DNA of 64,000 nucleotides from Virgibacillus_O sediminis (GCF_042643265.1 NZ_JBHRRZ010000001.1:62001-126000), one strand, 5' to 3'. Shown: positions 9,432-18,602, counted from the first letter of the stretch. Notes: generated by a model not told the origin, from the sequence alone. A program made the numbers and translations.

Positions 9432-9457
9432 GCATCGTGCAAAACGGTGCTTATTTT
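9432..9457 (+). terminator. Terminator of the Spo0E-like gene
   Basis: GCATCGT pairs with ACGGTGC (one G-T wobble), followed by TTATTTTTAT. Confidence 0.6.
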
Positions 9458-9493
9458 TATGCTTAATTTCCACAATGAGGTGAAACACACATG

Positions 9494-9995
9494 CTAATGA
9501 CTATAACCCTGATGGGCTTATTCTTGCCGTCAAGGGAGGCTTCCTCCTATTCCAGGGGGCTGTCATCCCTAGTCCGCTGTTTCCCCGCATCGGTGGAATG
9601 GGAAAGACATGTTCACCCACATGCTGGTGGTCGGGGTCACCCGGTCCGGGAAAACGGCCTCTTCTTGGAGCCGATGATCTACCAGTTCCTCCTGCAGAAG
9701 AGCAGGGAAAGAAACTGGGCTTATCGTTGGTGGAGCAAAAAGGGGAGTTTCGAGAAAGTGAAGGAATTCTGTGACGAAATGGAATTCCCTATATTACATT
9801 GCCCCCACCAGCCCGGACACTCATAAGTTCAATCCGATGGAAGGCAACTTGGAAGATGTGGTGGAAGGCACCGTCATTGTACTGCCCGGCTTGTTCGGGA
9901 AAGGGGAGCGGAATAATGCAAGCATACCACTTGGCAGCAGGGCAGAGGCATTTGCAGCTTTTCGGAAAAGATATGGCAGAACAGGTAATTCTTGC
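9494..9995 (+). pseudogene. Broken conjugation coupling ATPase (TraG/VirD4-like)
   Basis: Pieces of one protein appear in successive frames: NPDGLILAVKGGFLLFQGAV, then the Walker A segment HMLVVGVTRSGKTA, EPMIYQFLLQKS, KKLGLSLVEQKGEF, EKVKEFCDEMEFPI and finally APTSPDTHKFNPMEGNLEDV. In order and content they match Gram-positive type IV coupling ATPases of conjugative elements, which pump DNA to the mating channel. At least four frameshifts within 500 bases make it non-functional. The C-terminal half, including Walker B, is not recognisable. It is the best evidence that a conjugative element once occupied this site. Confidence 0.75.
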
Positions 9996-10090
9996 ACAAT
10001 TCTAATATACTTGATACCATGTTCCTGGCTGTTTCCAATAAAAAGCAAAAGAAATTCTAAACACTGGCCGAGAACTTACAAAAATCAGTA

Positions 10091-10312
10091 TTGGGCAGTT
10101 TCTCTTGGTTTGATAAAACAGAGCATAAAATTCCAAGGAGCGACCTTCAAATATTCTCCCTAACCCAATTTGATCCCGGACAGGACCCATTGCTTCCGGT
10201 GATTGGCGAGATAACCTCAGATGAATGGCGGGAACTCTATCCCGATATTTCAGTTGATTCAATTAGATACCAAAATTGCCCATTATGGTGCCATTCGATA
10301 ATGGACAATTAA
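10091..10312 (+). pseudogene. ORF of unknown function, probably a gene remnant
   Basis: A 73-codon frame from TTG 10091, with similar-looking sequence (LAENLQKS) continuing upstream to a stop. It contains a hydrophilic stretch ending in DEWRELYPDISVDSIRYQN. No ribosome site is seen. It follows the broken coupling ATPase and may be another remnant of the same element. The last codons run into the terminator hairpin at 10307, which argues against an intact gene. Confidence 0.3.
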
Positions 10313-10348
10313 AGGACTCTCGTCCTAATGAACGAGAGTCCTTTAATT
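10307..10348. terminator. Bidirectional intrinsic terminator
   Basis: A 17-bp perfect stem (AATTAAAGGACTCTCGT and complement) with an eight-base loop, A- and T-rich at its two ends. It serves the metallophosphoesterase gene on the minus strand. Confidence 0.85.
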
Positions 10349-10356
10349 TTATCTCT

Positions 10357-11304
10357 TTAATCTCCAATTTGTAACACGCGGTCTTCCTCTCTGCCATAGC
10401 CGTCTATTTCTAAACGATCCTTATAAACTTGGACAATGGAATATGAGTTGGTGTCCTTAGTCTCTACCATTCCTTTCAGTGTTACATAGTGAATGCCGTT
10501 CTTCATGGCATAGTTCCCAGCGTGATTATGTCCGTTGAAATAGGCAACTACATTTCCTGCTGCTTCTAACTCTTTTACGACTTCTTCATCATTCCATACA
10601 TTGTGGTTATTTTCCGGGTATACCGGCTTATGTCCAATTACCACTACTTTTTCATTGGTTTTGGCTGAGTTGTTAAGGACCTCCCGCAACCATGATAATT
10701 GCTCATCGCTGATACCGCCATTCCACGTTTGTGCATTGATTGCATCCTCTTCAACCAAGGAATTATACATAGCTTCTGCTTGCTGATACTTTTCAGAGTC
10801 CTCTGGGTTTGCATAAAGGCTAAGATCGTTGGTATCAAGCACGACAAAACGCCAATTTTTGTATTTGAAGTCGTAGTACTGGTTCGGCATATCCAACATA
10901 TCGACAACTTCATCCGTTGTCATAGCGAAGTCATGGTTACCAAGTACGTGGTATTTTTGACCATCGATCATATCATAAATTGGCAGCATGGTTGAGAAAC
11001 TGGAAACATCTCGATCGATAAGATCCCCGGTTTGCACTGTAAAATCAATATTCTGCTCATTGAACGTTTGGGCTGCCTCAATCAACTTTTCCACCGAGTT
11101 CCGGTAATATCGTGTGCCGTTCACTTCACAATCACAATATTGTGCGTCCGGTACTAGCCCAAACTCGATTTTCGGCTTTTCTGCACTGTTTGCCAAAACG
11201 GAACCAGCCGGAATTAGGGCAGCAAATACCATTGCAAATAAAACAACGGTACTGCCCTCCTTAAGTTTACTCCACAGGCGTTTGCTTCTTTTCATACTAA
11301 ACAT
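10357..11304 (-). CDS. Secreted metallophosphoesterase, ADP-ribose/CDP-alcohol diphosphatase-like
   Basis: A 315-residue protein with a signal peptide (basic start, hydrophobic core VVLFAMVFAALIPAG, cleavage probably after SVLA). The calcineurin-like motifs are PDAQYCD, TGDLIDRD, LGNHD, VVIGHKPVY and NGHNHAGNY. The first motif D-x-Q-Y and the following RYYRNS are hallmarks of the Mn2+-dependent ADP-ribose/CDP-alcohol diphosphatase group, whose known members are cytosolic; this one carries an export signal. It likely hydrolyses nucleotide diphosphate compounds outside the cell. It diverges from the EEP-family gene at 11529, sharing a 225-base intergenic region, and opens an island of secreted phosphoesterases. 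RBS AAAGGGG lies about ten bases before the ATG. Confidence 0.85.
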   Translation of the reverse strand: MFSMKRSKRLWSKLKEGSTVVLFAMVFAALIPAGSVLANSAEKPKIEFGLVPDAQYCDCEVNGTRYYRNSVEKLIEAAQTFNEQNIDFTVQTGDLIDRDVSSFSTMLPIYDMIDGQKYHVLGNHDFAMTTDEVVDMLDMPNQYYDFKYKNWRFVVLDTNDLSLYANPEDSEKYQQAEAMYNSLVEEDAINAQTWNGGISDEQLSWLREVLNNSAKTNEKVVVIGHKPVYPENNHNVWNDEEVVKELEAAGNVVAYFNGHNHAGNYAMKNGIHYVTLKGMVETKDTNSYSIVQVYKDRLEIDGYGREEDRVLQIGD

Positions 11305-11403
11305 GATAGTTTTCCCCTTTCCCTTGTTCGTGACAAGAAATAATTGTATGGCTCTTTCAGTATAAATAATTGATGGTCAGACAGTAATCCTATTAATAAA
11401 CTG

Positions 11404-11431
11404 TTTACAAAAATTTAAGACATTTAATTCA
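11404..11431 (+). promoter_or_regulatory. Possible PhoP-type direct repeats (weak)
   Basis: Three hexamers TTTACA, TTAAGA and AATTCA start exactly 11 bases apart upstream of the phosphoesterase genes. The Bacillus Pho box is TT(A/T/C)ACA repeated every 11 bases; the first unit fits well, the others loosely. Confidence 0.25.
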
Positions 11432-11528
11432 TGCTTATCTTAGTAAACTCATCTTTTACAGTAAGTAAACACGACCTAAACAAAATTCTATTAAACTATG
11501 GAGTAGAGTCTAGAAAAGGAGTGAGGAA

Positions 11529-12377
11529 ATGAGTCGGAACTTTCTATTGTTAGCCATGCTAATCGTGATGACATTCTTTGGTAATCATGTAGCTGGAGCC
11601 CAAAAGGCTGATAAGCCAACGGGCAGCTCGGAAAAGTTGAAGATTATGTCTTACAACATCCACCATGCTGTAGGCGAAGATGGCAGGTTGGATTTGGAGA
11701 GAATTGCAGAGGTGATTGAAGATGCGAATGCCGATATCATCGGTCTCCAGGAGGTGGATAATCACTGGTCGTCCCGTAGTGATTTTCAAGATCAGGCAAG
11801 CTTATTAGCAGAGCGTCTTGGTATGTTCTATACATATGCAGCCAATTTGGATGTCGAGCCGGCAGAGGAAGGGGAACCACGGAGACAGTACGGGACGGCC
11901 ATATTGAGTAAATATCCTATATTAAAGTCCGAAAACCATTCCCTTACAAGAGTGGGGGATACGGAGCAACGAGGACTACTGGAAGCAGTTATTAATGTGA
12001 AGGGCAGCCATGTCCACGTATTTAACACCCACTTGGCTTTGACCCCTGAAGAAAGTGAGACCCAAATCCAAGAGGTTGTAGATATTGCTGAACAGTCAAA
12101 AGGTCCAAAAGTAATCATGGGGGATTTGAACGCTGTTCCAGAAAGCGATGAAATGGTGCCAATGTATGCCCACTATAAAGATGCTTTCAATGGCCAGGAC
12201 GATGCCTATACCTATTCAGCAGAAAACCCGACCAAGAGAATTGATTACATTTTCACTTCGGAGGATCTAGGGGTACAGAATAGCAGCGTCATTGATACAC
12301 TGGCGTCTGACCATCTGCCGATTACAACCGAAATACTGCTGGACGGTCCCTATACTTATTATAAAGGTAATAATTAG
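11529..12377 (+). CDS. Secreted endonuclease/exonuclease/phosphatase (EEP) family protein
   Basis: A 282-residue protein with a signal peptide (LLLAMLIVMTFFGNHVAGA). All EEP core motifs are present: MSYNIHH, IIGLQEVD (metal-binding Glu), NTHLAL, GDLNAVP (catalytic Asp and Asn), RIDYIFTS and the terminal SDHLPI. The superfamily includes DNases, sphingomyelinases and inositol-phosphate phosphatases; the compact length and AILSKYPI segment are seen in secreted endonuclease-like members. It acts outside the cell. RBS AAAGGAGTGAGG precedes ATG 11529. The metallophosphoesterase gene follows after 69 bases without a terminator, so the two are probably co-transcribed. Confidence 0.87.
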   Translation: MSRNFLLLAMLIVMTFFGNHVAGAQKADKPTGSSEKLKIMSYNIHHAVGEDGRLDLERIAEVIEDANADIIGLQEVDNHWSSRSDFQDQASLLAERLGMFYTYAANLDVEPAEEGEPRRQYGTAILSKYPILKSENHSLTRVGDTEQRGLLEAVINVKGSHVHVFNTHLALTPEESETQIQEVVDIAEQSKGPKVIMGDLNAVPESDEMVPMYAHYKDAFNGQDDAYTYSAENPTKRIDYIFTSEDLGVQNSSVIDTLASDHLPITTEILLDGPYTYYKGNN

Positions 12378-12446
12378 AACCCTGCATACAACACCACAAT
12401 TAAACAGATTAGAAATTAAAGTAAAGTTCAAGGAGGATACCTATCA

Positions 12447-13562
12447 ATGACTAACTCGGCAAAATTCACATCTATAGTTGCAGTTATTGGTACCATCATG
12501 ATCGCCGCTGTTCTTATTATTGGCAATAACTCCAACTCAACGGTTCAGGGGAAAACCAATGAAAATGAAAAGCTTCAGTTTAATTCCAATGGAGAGTATA
12601 AAATCGTACAGTTCAACGATATGCAAGATGATGAGGATATTGACCCTCGCACGGTTGAATTAATGGAAAGAGTCCTTGATGACAAGAAACCTGATTTAGC
12701 GATACTTAATGGCGACATGACAAACGGTGATATGCAAACTATCGAAGAAGTAAAGCAAGCCATAGACAATATCGCCCAGCCTATGGAAGAGCGGGGTGTA
12801 AAATGGGCGGTGACATTCGGTAACCATGATGAAGATCATACCGATAAGACAGGACTGGATGAAGAAGATTTGTTGGAAATTTATATGTCCTATGAACATA
12901 ATGTCAATAAACCAGAAGGGAAGGATATCACTGGAACTGGAAATGCCAATTTGATAATCAAGAATTCACAGAATAACAGGGCCGCATTTAACGTTTGGTT
13001 ATTTGATAGCGGAAGATATGCCCCTGAGGAAATTGCCAACCAGGATTTTGAGGGATACCAGACTTGGGACTGGATTCGTGAAGACCAAGTGCAATGGTAT
13101 GTGGAAACTTCGGAAAAGTTGGAGCAGACCACTGGGCAAAAGGTACCTTCATTAGCGTTCATGCACATTCCTTTGCCTGAATTTGAATATATGTGGTATG
13201 CGAGTCCTTATCAAGGAACTGCAAAAAGTCATCAGAGAGCTGTAGAGAAACATCAGCTTTCAGGAGAGAAGAATGAATGTGTTTGCACTGGCCCATTTAA
13301 CAGCGGACTTTTCGCAGCCATGTTGGAAAGAGGGGACGTGGAAGGTGTCTTCTCCGGCCATGACCACATCAACACATACATGGGTGATTATTATGGAATA
13401 AAGCTCGGCTATGCAGGTAGTACAGGGTTTGGAGCTTACGGACTTGGTGGAGAGGAAAATAACAGGTTGCGCGGTGCCCGGGTGTTCAATCTGGATGAAA
13501 ACGCGGAAGACATAGTTGTTGATACAGAGATGGTATTTGCTGAAGATTATGGAATTCACTAG
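12447..13562 (+). CDS. Exported metallophosphoesterase (Dcr2-like purple-acid-type)
   Basis: A 371-residue protein with one N-terminal hydrophobic segment (residues about 9-27), either a signal anchor or signal peptide. Calcineurin-like motifs: QFNDMQDDE, LNGDMTNG, FGNHDED, MHIPLPEF and FSGHDHINTY. The first motif is D-x-Q where most family members have D-x-H. The overall order resembles the Dcr2/purple-acid-phosphatase-like group, which cleaves phosphomonoesters or diesters. An insertion with Cys-x-Cys (ECVCTGPF, about residue 275) is notable. RBS AAGGAGGATA. It is the second gene of a likely two-gene operon ended by the hairpin at 13571. Confidence 0.85.
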   Translation: MTNSAKFTSIVAVIGTIMIAAVLIIGNNSNSTVQGKTNENEKLQFNSNGEYKIVQFNDMQDDEDIDPRTVELMERVLDDKKPDLAILNGDMTNGDMQTIEEVKQAIDNIAQPMEERGVKWAVTFGNHDEDHTDKTGLDEEDLLEIYMSYEHNVNKPEGKDITGTGNANLIIKNSQNNRAAFNVWLFDSGRYAPEEIANQDFEGYQTWDWIREDQVQWYVETSEKLEQTTGQKVPSLAFMHIPLPEFEYMWYASPYQGTAKSHQRAVEKHQLSGEKNECVCTGPFNSGLFAAMLERGDVEGVFSGHDHINTYMGDYYGIKLGYAGSTGFGAYGLGGEENNRLRGARVFNLDENAEDIVVDTEMVFAEDYGIH

Positions 13563-13570
13563 GGAAAAGG

Positions 13571-13604
13571 GATGACCTCTGGTATAGAAGGGGTCATCTT
13601 TTTT
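13571..13604 (+). terminator. Intrinsic terminator
   Basis: GATGACC pairs with GGTCATC, followed by TTTTTTAT. Confidence 0.75.
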
Positions 13605-13952
13605 ATGGTTATTAGCTCTTAGGAGATATGGAAGACAGATACTGACTATTATGGCACAGAATAAGGGCATGAAATTGATGAACAGGAATACAAAGATTTT
13701 CTGTGAACCTACCATGAGGAAATAGAGAAGCATACCAATACCTATTTTCCGTGCTTCCGAGAAATATTAGGATGGTAGACTATCACATGATGTTTAAATG
13801 ATTGATAATAAAGGTAGAGTTCCAATACTTCATAATACACAAATATTTGTTAGCATGTGTGTATTATCTGGTTATATAGCATTCCTCGTGGTATAAGATC
13901 AGTTCATCCTGTTATAAGTTTTACAATAACTATTTTAAAAGGGGAGTGTGAT

Positions 13953-14195
13953 GTGGAACACATTCGTGTATTAAGTAAGTATCTCGTATCGATATTTAAG
14001 GATGATCATGCAGACGTACAGGTGCGTGATTACCCATATAGGTCGTACGGGAAAAAAATAGTCGATCAACAGGGAGATTATATGATTATATACTATCATG
14101 AGGAGCTGAATCACTTTGTCTATACCTTCAAAGGGACAGAAGACATCTTTTTCTCTCTTCATTTGATAAAAGGTAATACTACTACTATTTATTAA
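13953..14195 (+). CDS. Small hypothetical protein, 80 residues
   Basis: GTG 13953 has AAAAGGGGAG a few bases upstream, giving a soluble 80-residue protein with EHIRVLSKYLVSIF at the N-terminus and YHEELNHFVYTFKG near the end. The open frame extends upstream to 13857 but without a ribosome site. A hairpin terminator follows within 95 bases. The family is not recognised. Length, ribosome site and terminator favour a real gene. Confidence 0.5.
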   Translation: MEHIRVLSKYLVSIFKDDHADVQVRDYPYRSYGKKIVDQQGDYMIIYYHEELNHFVYTFKGTEDIFFSLHLIKGNTTTIY

Positions 14196-14286
14196 TGGGT
14201 GACTGTTCTATAGGGGGAAACTATATAGCCGGAAACACCAATGACTTTTTGATGATGGGTAATTAATAATGGTAATGCTTATCTGT

Positions 14287-14325
14287 AAAGCCTGGTTTGC
14301 TAGTAACTAGCAAATCAGGCTTTTT
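14287..14325 (+). terminator. Intrinsic terminator
   Basis: AGCCTGGTTTGCTAG pairs with CTAGCAAATCAGGCT (one G-T wobble) around TAA, followed by TTTTT. Confidence 0.85.
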
Positions 14326-14481
14326 GTCTGTTTAAAGCTGTCGTTATTTCAATAAATAGGCAGTTGTAACAGGGTATATTTAGCTGTTTTAAATAAAATT
14401 TACAAAATTCGTATATTTATACAATATTCGCCTGCTATATTAGAAGTGTATTCGATATCAAAGGAGAGAGGAGAGATTATT

Positions 14482-17400
14482 ATTCATAGTAAGCATTGGT
14501 TGAGTATCCTACTCGCAACCAACATGGCTGCGGCCTCACTGGTGCCCGCAGGACAAGTCGATGCAGAGAAGAACCCAGTCTCGGAAGCTCGCTCGTCTTC
14601 TTCCAATACGGCAGAACCGATTGTTACAGTCGGCCCGGCGGGGAAGACACTCTTAGCAAATGAAGAGGTTACCAGGATCGGTCCGGGAATCCAATTAAGC
14701 AGTTTTGAGCGGTTTGATGCGCGTGGCTGGTTGAACGGCGAAGTAATGACCGTTGACTTGTCAGAAGATGCTGTTTCGACAGACCTGCTTTTTCCAGGGA
14801 AGGTGTCGGAATCCGAGACAGTACAAGAAATGGCGCTGGAAGCTGGCGCGGTCGGCGGTATCAATGGAGATTTTTTCGACATTAATGACACGAAGGCGCC
14901 GTCCGGAGTCATGATACAGGACGGATCGCTGTTAAAAGGGCCACAAGGCTCCCATACCCTGACAGTCGGAGTGGCCGAGGAAGGAATCGGCCATATTACC
15001 TCCACTTTACTTGAAGGGACGGTACAGTTGCCGAGCGGGGAGGTTCCTTTGGATGGATTGAATCAGTCGTCTCTTCCTATCGATGGGATCGGCCTCTTTA
15101 CCCCGGTTTGGGGAGAAGCAGAGCGGCCGGACATCGGGAATAAAGTTTACGAAGTGCTCGTGAAGGATGGAAAGGTAGCACAAGTTTCCGACCAAGTTGG
15201 ACAGGGAGCAATAGGAGAGAATACGTTCGTTTTGGTTGGCCGGGAACAAGGTGCTAATTACTTAGAACAATTGTCCATTGGTGACGAAGTGGGTGTGTCC
15301 TATGCACCTAAAATGGACGTTGAAGAGATTATGAACTTTGCCATTGGCGGGAACAAAGTCCTGGTCAAAGATGGACAGGTGCCAGAAAGCTTGGATGACA
15401 GCACGACAGCACCCCGAACAGCAGTCGGGTTTTCAGAAGATGGCAACACCATGTTCCTTACTTCGGTAGACGGCCGTCAAACGGACAGCCGCGGGATGAC
15501 CTATAAGGAAATGGGAGAATTGATGAAGGAATATGGCGCTTTTCAGGCGTTGAACTTGGATGGCGGCGGATCCTCCACCATGGTTGCGCGTATGCCGGGG
15601 TATGAAGATGCAGAAGTCGTCAATAATCCTTCTGATGAGTCTGAACGGGCCGTTCCGAATGGGATTGGGATTTTTGCCAAAGCGGGCAGCGGTGAGCTGG
15701 AAAACTTCGCAGTGGAAACAGCTATGGATGACGAATATAGTAATCGTGTTTTCCCAGGGTTAAGCAGAAAGTTCGTAGGTCTGGGCCATGATGAAAACTA
15801 TTCACCGGTAAAAGTGTCGGACATTAGATGGCAGGCACTTCCTGCAGATGCAGGGTCGTTTGATGAAAGTGGAATCTTTCAAGCGAAGAAGCCGGGAACA
15901 GCAGTAGCAGAAGCACAGATCCAGTCAGCTAAAGGAACTTCGGACATTACCGTACTTGGTGAATTGGACCGTCTGGAGTCTTCCAAATCCTACCTTGGAC
16001 TCGAAATGGGTACAGAAGGTGAATTCCATTTAAATGGCTATGACGCAAATGGGTATACCGCCCCGATCGAACCGCGTGATATAAAGTTGGTATATGATGA
16101 GACAGTGATTGAAGTAGAAGAAAATTCAAATGGCGGTTTTTCCGTAATACCCAAGCAAGACGGCGGATCGACGACCATTTACTTGAAGGTTCAGGGAAAG
16201 GAGACCCATCTACCTCTAACCGTCGGATTATCTACGGTAAGCGTCTCCGGTTTTGAAGAAACAGAGGAATGGACGGCTGCTAAATACCCTTCCAGTGTCG
16301 GAGCATCGATGGAAGTTGTCCCTGGGAGAGCAGGAAATGGCTTACAGCTTGATTATGATTTTACAACCACGACCGCTACCCGTGCTGCTTATTTACAGGC
16401 TTCTCCGAGGGTAGAGCTTCCGGGTGATGTGCAAAAAATCGGCTTGAATGTTCATGGGGATGGAAACGGTGCGTGGCTCCGTACCGTTATTGAGGATGCT
16501 TCCGGTACGAATTATACGCTAACATTAGCCAATCAGATAGATTGGATGGGATGGAAATATGTTGAGACAACGCTCCCGGAGGGCATTCAATATCCTGTGA
16601 AATTATGGCGCATTTATCCTGTAGAGACAAATTCGACTGAACAGTATCAAGGACAGTTGATATTCGATGACTTAACAGTGGAAGTACCGCCTTCTATTGA
16701 CATAACAGATAGTAATGAAGGTATGGAAGATCCCCTTATTCTCCAAAATGAGAAAATTAGAGAAGACCGCTGGAAGTTTGCTGTTCTGGCCGACAGTCAA
16801 TTTGTGGCAGCGTCGCCGCACAGCAAGGAGGTACAATTGGCTCGTGAGTCGCTGCAGCAAATAGCTGCGGAGGATCCGGATTTCCTCGTGATTAATGGAG
16901 ACCTCGTCGATACAGCTTGGGAGGAAGATTTTGCGTTTGCGAAAGAGGTATTGGAAGAGGAGATAGGTGATGAGTTTCCTATCTATTATATTCCTGGTAA
17001 TCATGAAATCGCAGGCCCGGGGAATCTTGATAACTTCCTGGATGCTTTCGGGGAAAATCGGTATAGTTTTGATCATAAGGGAACAAAATTTATTCTACTG
17101 GATTCTTCCACAGGGAGCTTCCGAACGAGTGACTTTGACCAATTGATTAATTTGAAAAGTTCTTTGAGTGAGGCAGCAACCGATCCAGAGATCAACAATG
17201 TAGTGGTTTTCGGACATCATCCTACCAAGGATCCTTTACCTACGGACAACAGCCAGCTTTCGGACCCGAAAGAAGCTGAGCTAATTGAAAATTGGTTGAC
17301 TGAGTTCCGTGAGTCATCAAAAGGCAAGGGTGCCATATACATTAGCGGACATGCACATACCGTAAATTTGGAGAGAGTGGAAGGTGTTCCATATATGGTT

Positions 17401-17889
17401 GTCGGCTCCTCGGGTAAGTCTCCATACGGGGCAGCCGACCAAGGTGGATTTTATGCTTGGACCATGTTTGGGGTGGACCCTACTCCGATACCGGACAAAG
17501 CTGCAGGACCAGAAAAAGCTAATAGGAGCAGTAAGGTTTATGGAACGGAATGGATTCAGACAGAAATCCGTCCATTACTAGATTCGATCACTTTGAACGC
17601 CCCGCAGGAAGTGACTAAAGGAGAAGCAGTTAAAATACGAGCAATCGGCCACCAAAAAGGAGATTTGGAATTTCCTTTGGAATATCCAGCATCTGTCAAT
17701 TGGACTGGCAGTGATAATTTGTTTATAGGATCTGACAATAAGGAATTAGAGAAAGCAAAAAAGTCCGGTGAGTATGTTGCGACATATAATACGAAAACAA
17801 ATGAATTAACTGCTTTAGAGGAAGGGGAAATCACATTAGAAGTAAATTCGAATAACGTGAAGGTCGGCGAAAGCATGATAATAAAGTAG
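14482..17889 (+). CDS. Secreted phosphodiester glycosidase (NAGPA)-metallophosphoesterase fusion
   Basis: About 1,135 residues. After a signal peptide (LSILLATNMAAASLVPAG) come: an NAGPA phosphodiester-glycosidase domain (about residues 95-400; GGINGDFFDIND, TAVGF and NLDGGGSSTMV motifs), an Ig-like region, a jelly-roll-like segment (about 600-740), a calcineurin-like phosphoesterase domain (about 770-1010; LADSQF, INGDLVD, IPGNHE, FGHHP, SGHAHT) and a final Ig-like tail. NAGPA domains cleave sugar-1-phosphodiester bonds, so the fusion could remove sugars and phosphates from wall polymers or glycans. The frame has no ATG before residue 20. A Shine-Dalgarno run (AAGGAGAGAGGAG, 14461-14473) is followed only by ATT ATT ATT (14476-14484); GTG 14446 lies upstream of that site and TTG 14500 lacks one. 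The start given is therefore tentative. Confidence 0.82.
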   Translation: MHSKHWLSILLATNMAAASLVPAGQVDAEKNPVSEARSSSSNTAEPIVTVGPAGKTLLANEEVTRIGPGIQLSSFERFDARGWLNGEVMTVDLSEDAVSTDLLFPGKVSESETVQEMALEAGAVGGINGDFFDINDTKAPSGVMIQDGSLLKGPQGSHTLTVGVAEEGIGHITSTLLEGTVQLPSGEVPLDGLNQSSLPIDGIGLFTPVWGEAERPDIGNKVYEVLVKDGKVAQVSDQVGQGAIGENTFVLVGREQGANYLEQLSIGDEVGVSYAPKMDVEEIMNFAIGGNKVLVKDGQVPESLDDSTTAPRTAVGFSEDGNTMFLTSVDGRQTDSRGMTYKEMGELMKEYGAFQALNLDGGGSSTMVARMPGYEDAEVVNNPSDESERAVPNGIGIFAKAGSGELENFAVETAMDDEYSNRVFPGLSRKFVGLGHDENYSPVKVSDIRWQALPADAGSFDESGIFQAKKPGTAVAEAQIQSAKGTSDITVLGELDRLESSKSYLGLEMGTEGEFHLNGYDANGYTAPIEPRDIKLVYDETVIEVEENSNGGFSVIPKQDGGSTTIYLKVQGKETHLPLTVGLSTVSVSGFEETEEWTAAKYPSSVGASMEVVPGRAGNGLQLDYDFTTTTATRAAYLQASPRVELPGDVQKIGLNVHGDGNGAWLRTVIEDASGTNYTLTLANQIDWMGWKYVETTLPEGIQYPVKLWRIYPVETNSTEQYQGQLIFDDLTVEVPPSIDITDSNEGMEDPLILQNEKIREDRWKFAVLADSQFVAASPHSKEVQLARESLQQIAAEDPDFLVINGDLVDTAWEEDFAFAKEVLEEEIGDEFPIYYIPGNHEIAGPGNLDNFLDAFGENRYSFDHKGTKFILLDSSTGSFRTSDFDQLINLKSSLSEAATDPEINNVVVFGHHPTKDPLPTDNSQLSDPKEAELIENWLTEFRESSKGKGAIYISGHAHTVNLERVEGVPYMVVGSSGKSPYGAADQGGFYAWTMFGVDPTPIPDKAAGPEKANRSSKVYGTEWIQTEIRPLLDSITLNAPQEVTKGEAVKIRAIGHQKGDLEFPLEYPASVNWTGSDNLFIGSDNKELEKAKKSGEYVATYNTKTNELTALEEGEITLEVNSNNVKVGESMIIK

Positions 17890-17961
17890 GAAGGATTCCA
17901 GAGCAAAAACTAAAGCTTGATCGATTTAAGCTATACTAAGAATAAAATAAGAAAACTCTGT

Positions 17962-17998
17962 ATGGCCGTATGGTGTTTGACACTGTGCGGCCATTTTA
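17962..17998 (+). terminator. Probable terminator of the fusion gene
   Basis: ATGGCCG pairs with CGGCCAT with an inner GGTGT/CACTG pairing, followed by TTTTA. Confidence 0.55.
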
Positions 17999-18146
17999 GA
18001 AACTTTCTTCTGTTGCTTTATGTTTAAAAGCATCCACTACATTACCCAACTTCTCAATGATTTCCCCCTGTGGGTCTATATCCAGCTTTTGTTCTACAAA
18101 ATCGAGGGCAGGATGTATTATTTTATTTGGAAACCTATTTACCTGC
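17996..18146 (-). pseudogene. C-terminal coding remnant
   Basis: Read on the minus strand this gives about 47 codons, including HPALDFVEQKLDIDPQGEII and EKLGNVVDAFKHKATEESF then TAA at 17998-17996. An in-frame stop lies at the upstream end and no start codon is available. It looks like the tail of a lost gene; the family is not recognised. Confidence 0.3.
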
Positions 18147-18602
18147 TAATGTCCTAAACTTCCTGATTAACTGCCGCATATTCAAAGAGGGACATGAGAT
18201 GATGTCACCGCAGCTAGTCTAGTTGAGCCATGAAGGGAGTTTAATGAGATGTTTATTCTTGTACGGAGGATAAAAGATTCTACGGAGATTGTACCTAATT
18301 CCAACTGATACTTAAAGCGTTCCCGGATTTTCAAACAGTAAAGGTATTCACACATAAGCTGAACAATACGATGGAACGGGACAAACAATGGGAAGTGAAC
18401 TCAATTAGGGATAAGATAGGACTCGCCTAACGAAATTATTGGCAAAATAGACGAAGCGGAAGCATTGTAAAATAGATAGATTCCATGAAGCTGAAAGAGC
18501 AAGGAATTCTCATAAAATTTCAAGTTTATTTATCTTCTGACGGGGTAAGAAGAAGACTGGGGTAGAGGACTACCACTATATTCCAACAAGGAGGACTATC
18601 TC
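18147..18602. other. Intergenic region upstream of the acidic repeat protein
   Basis: No gene is visible. Bases about 18440-18540 are matched by 38305-38395, upstream of the decayed copy of the next gene, so this leader was part of an old duplication. Confidence 0.5.

Noticed and set aside
13260..13733. Minus-strand 157-codon frame
   Set aside because: Its second half is antisense to the metallophosphoesterase gene and it spans a terminator.
14484..17906. Long minus-strand open frames opposite the NAGPA fusion gene
   Set aside because: They are shadows of a clear coding gene, have no ribosome sites and no recognisable protein motifs.
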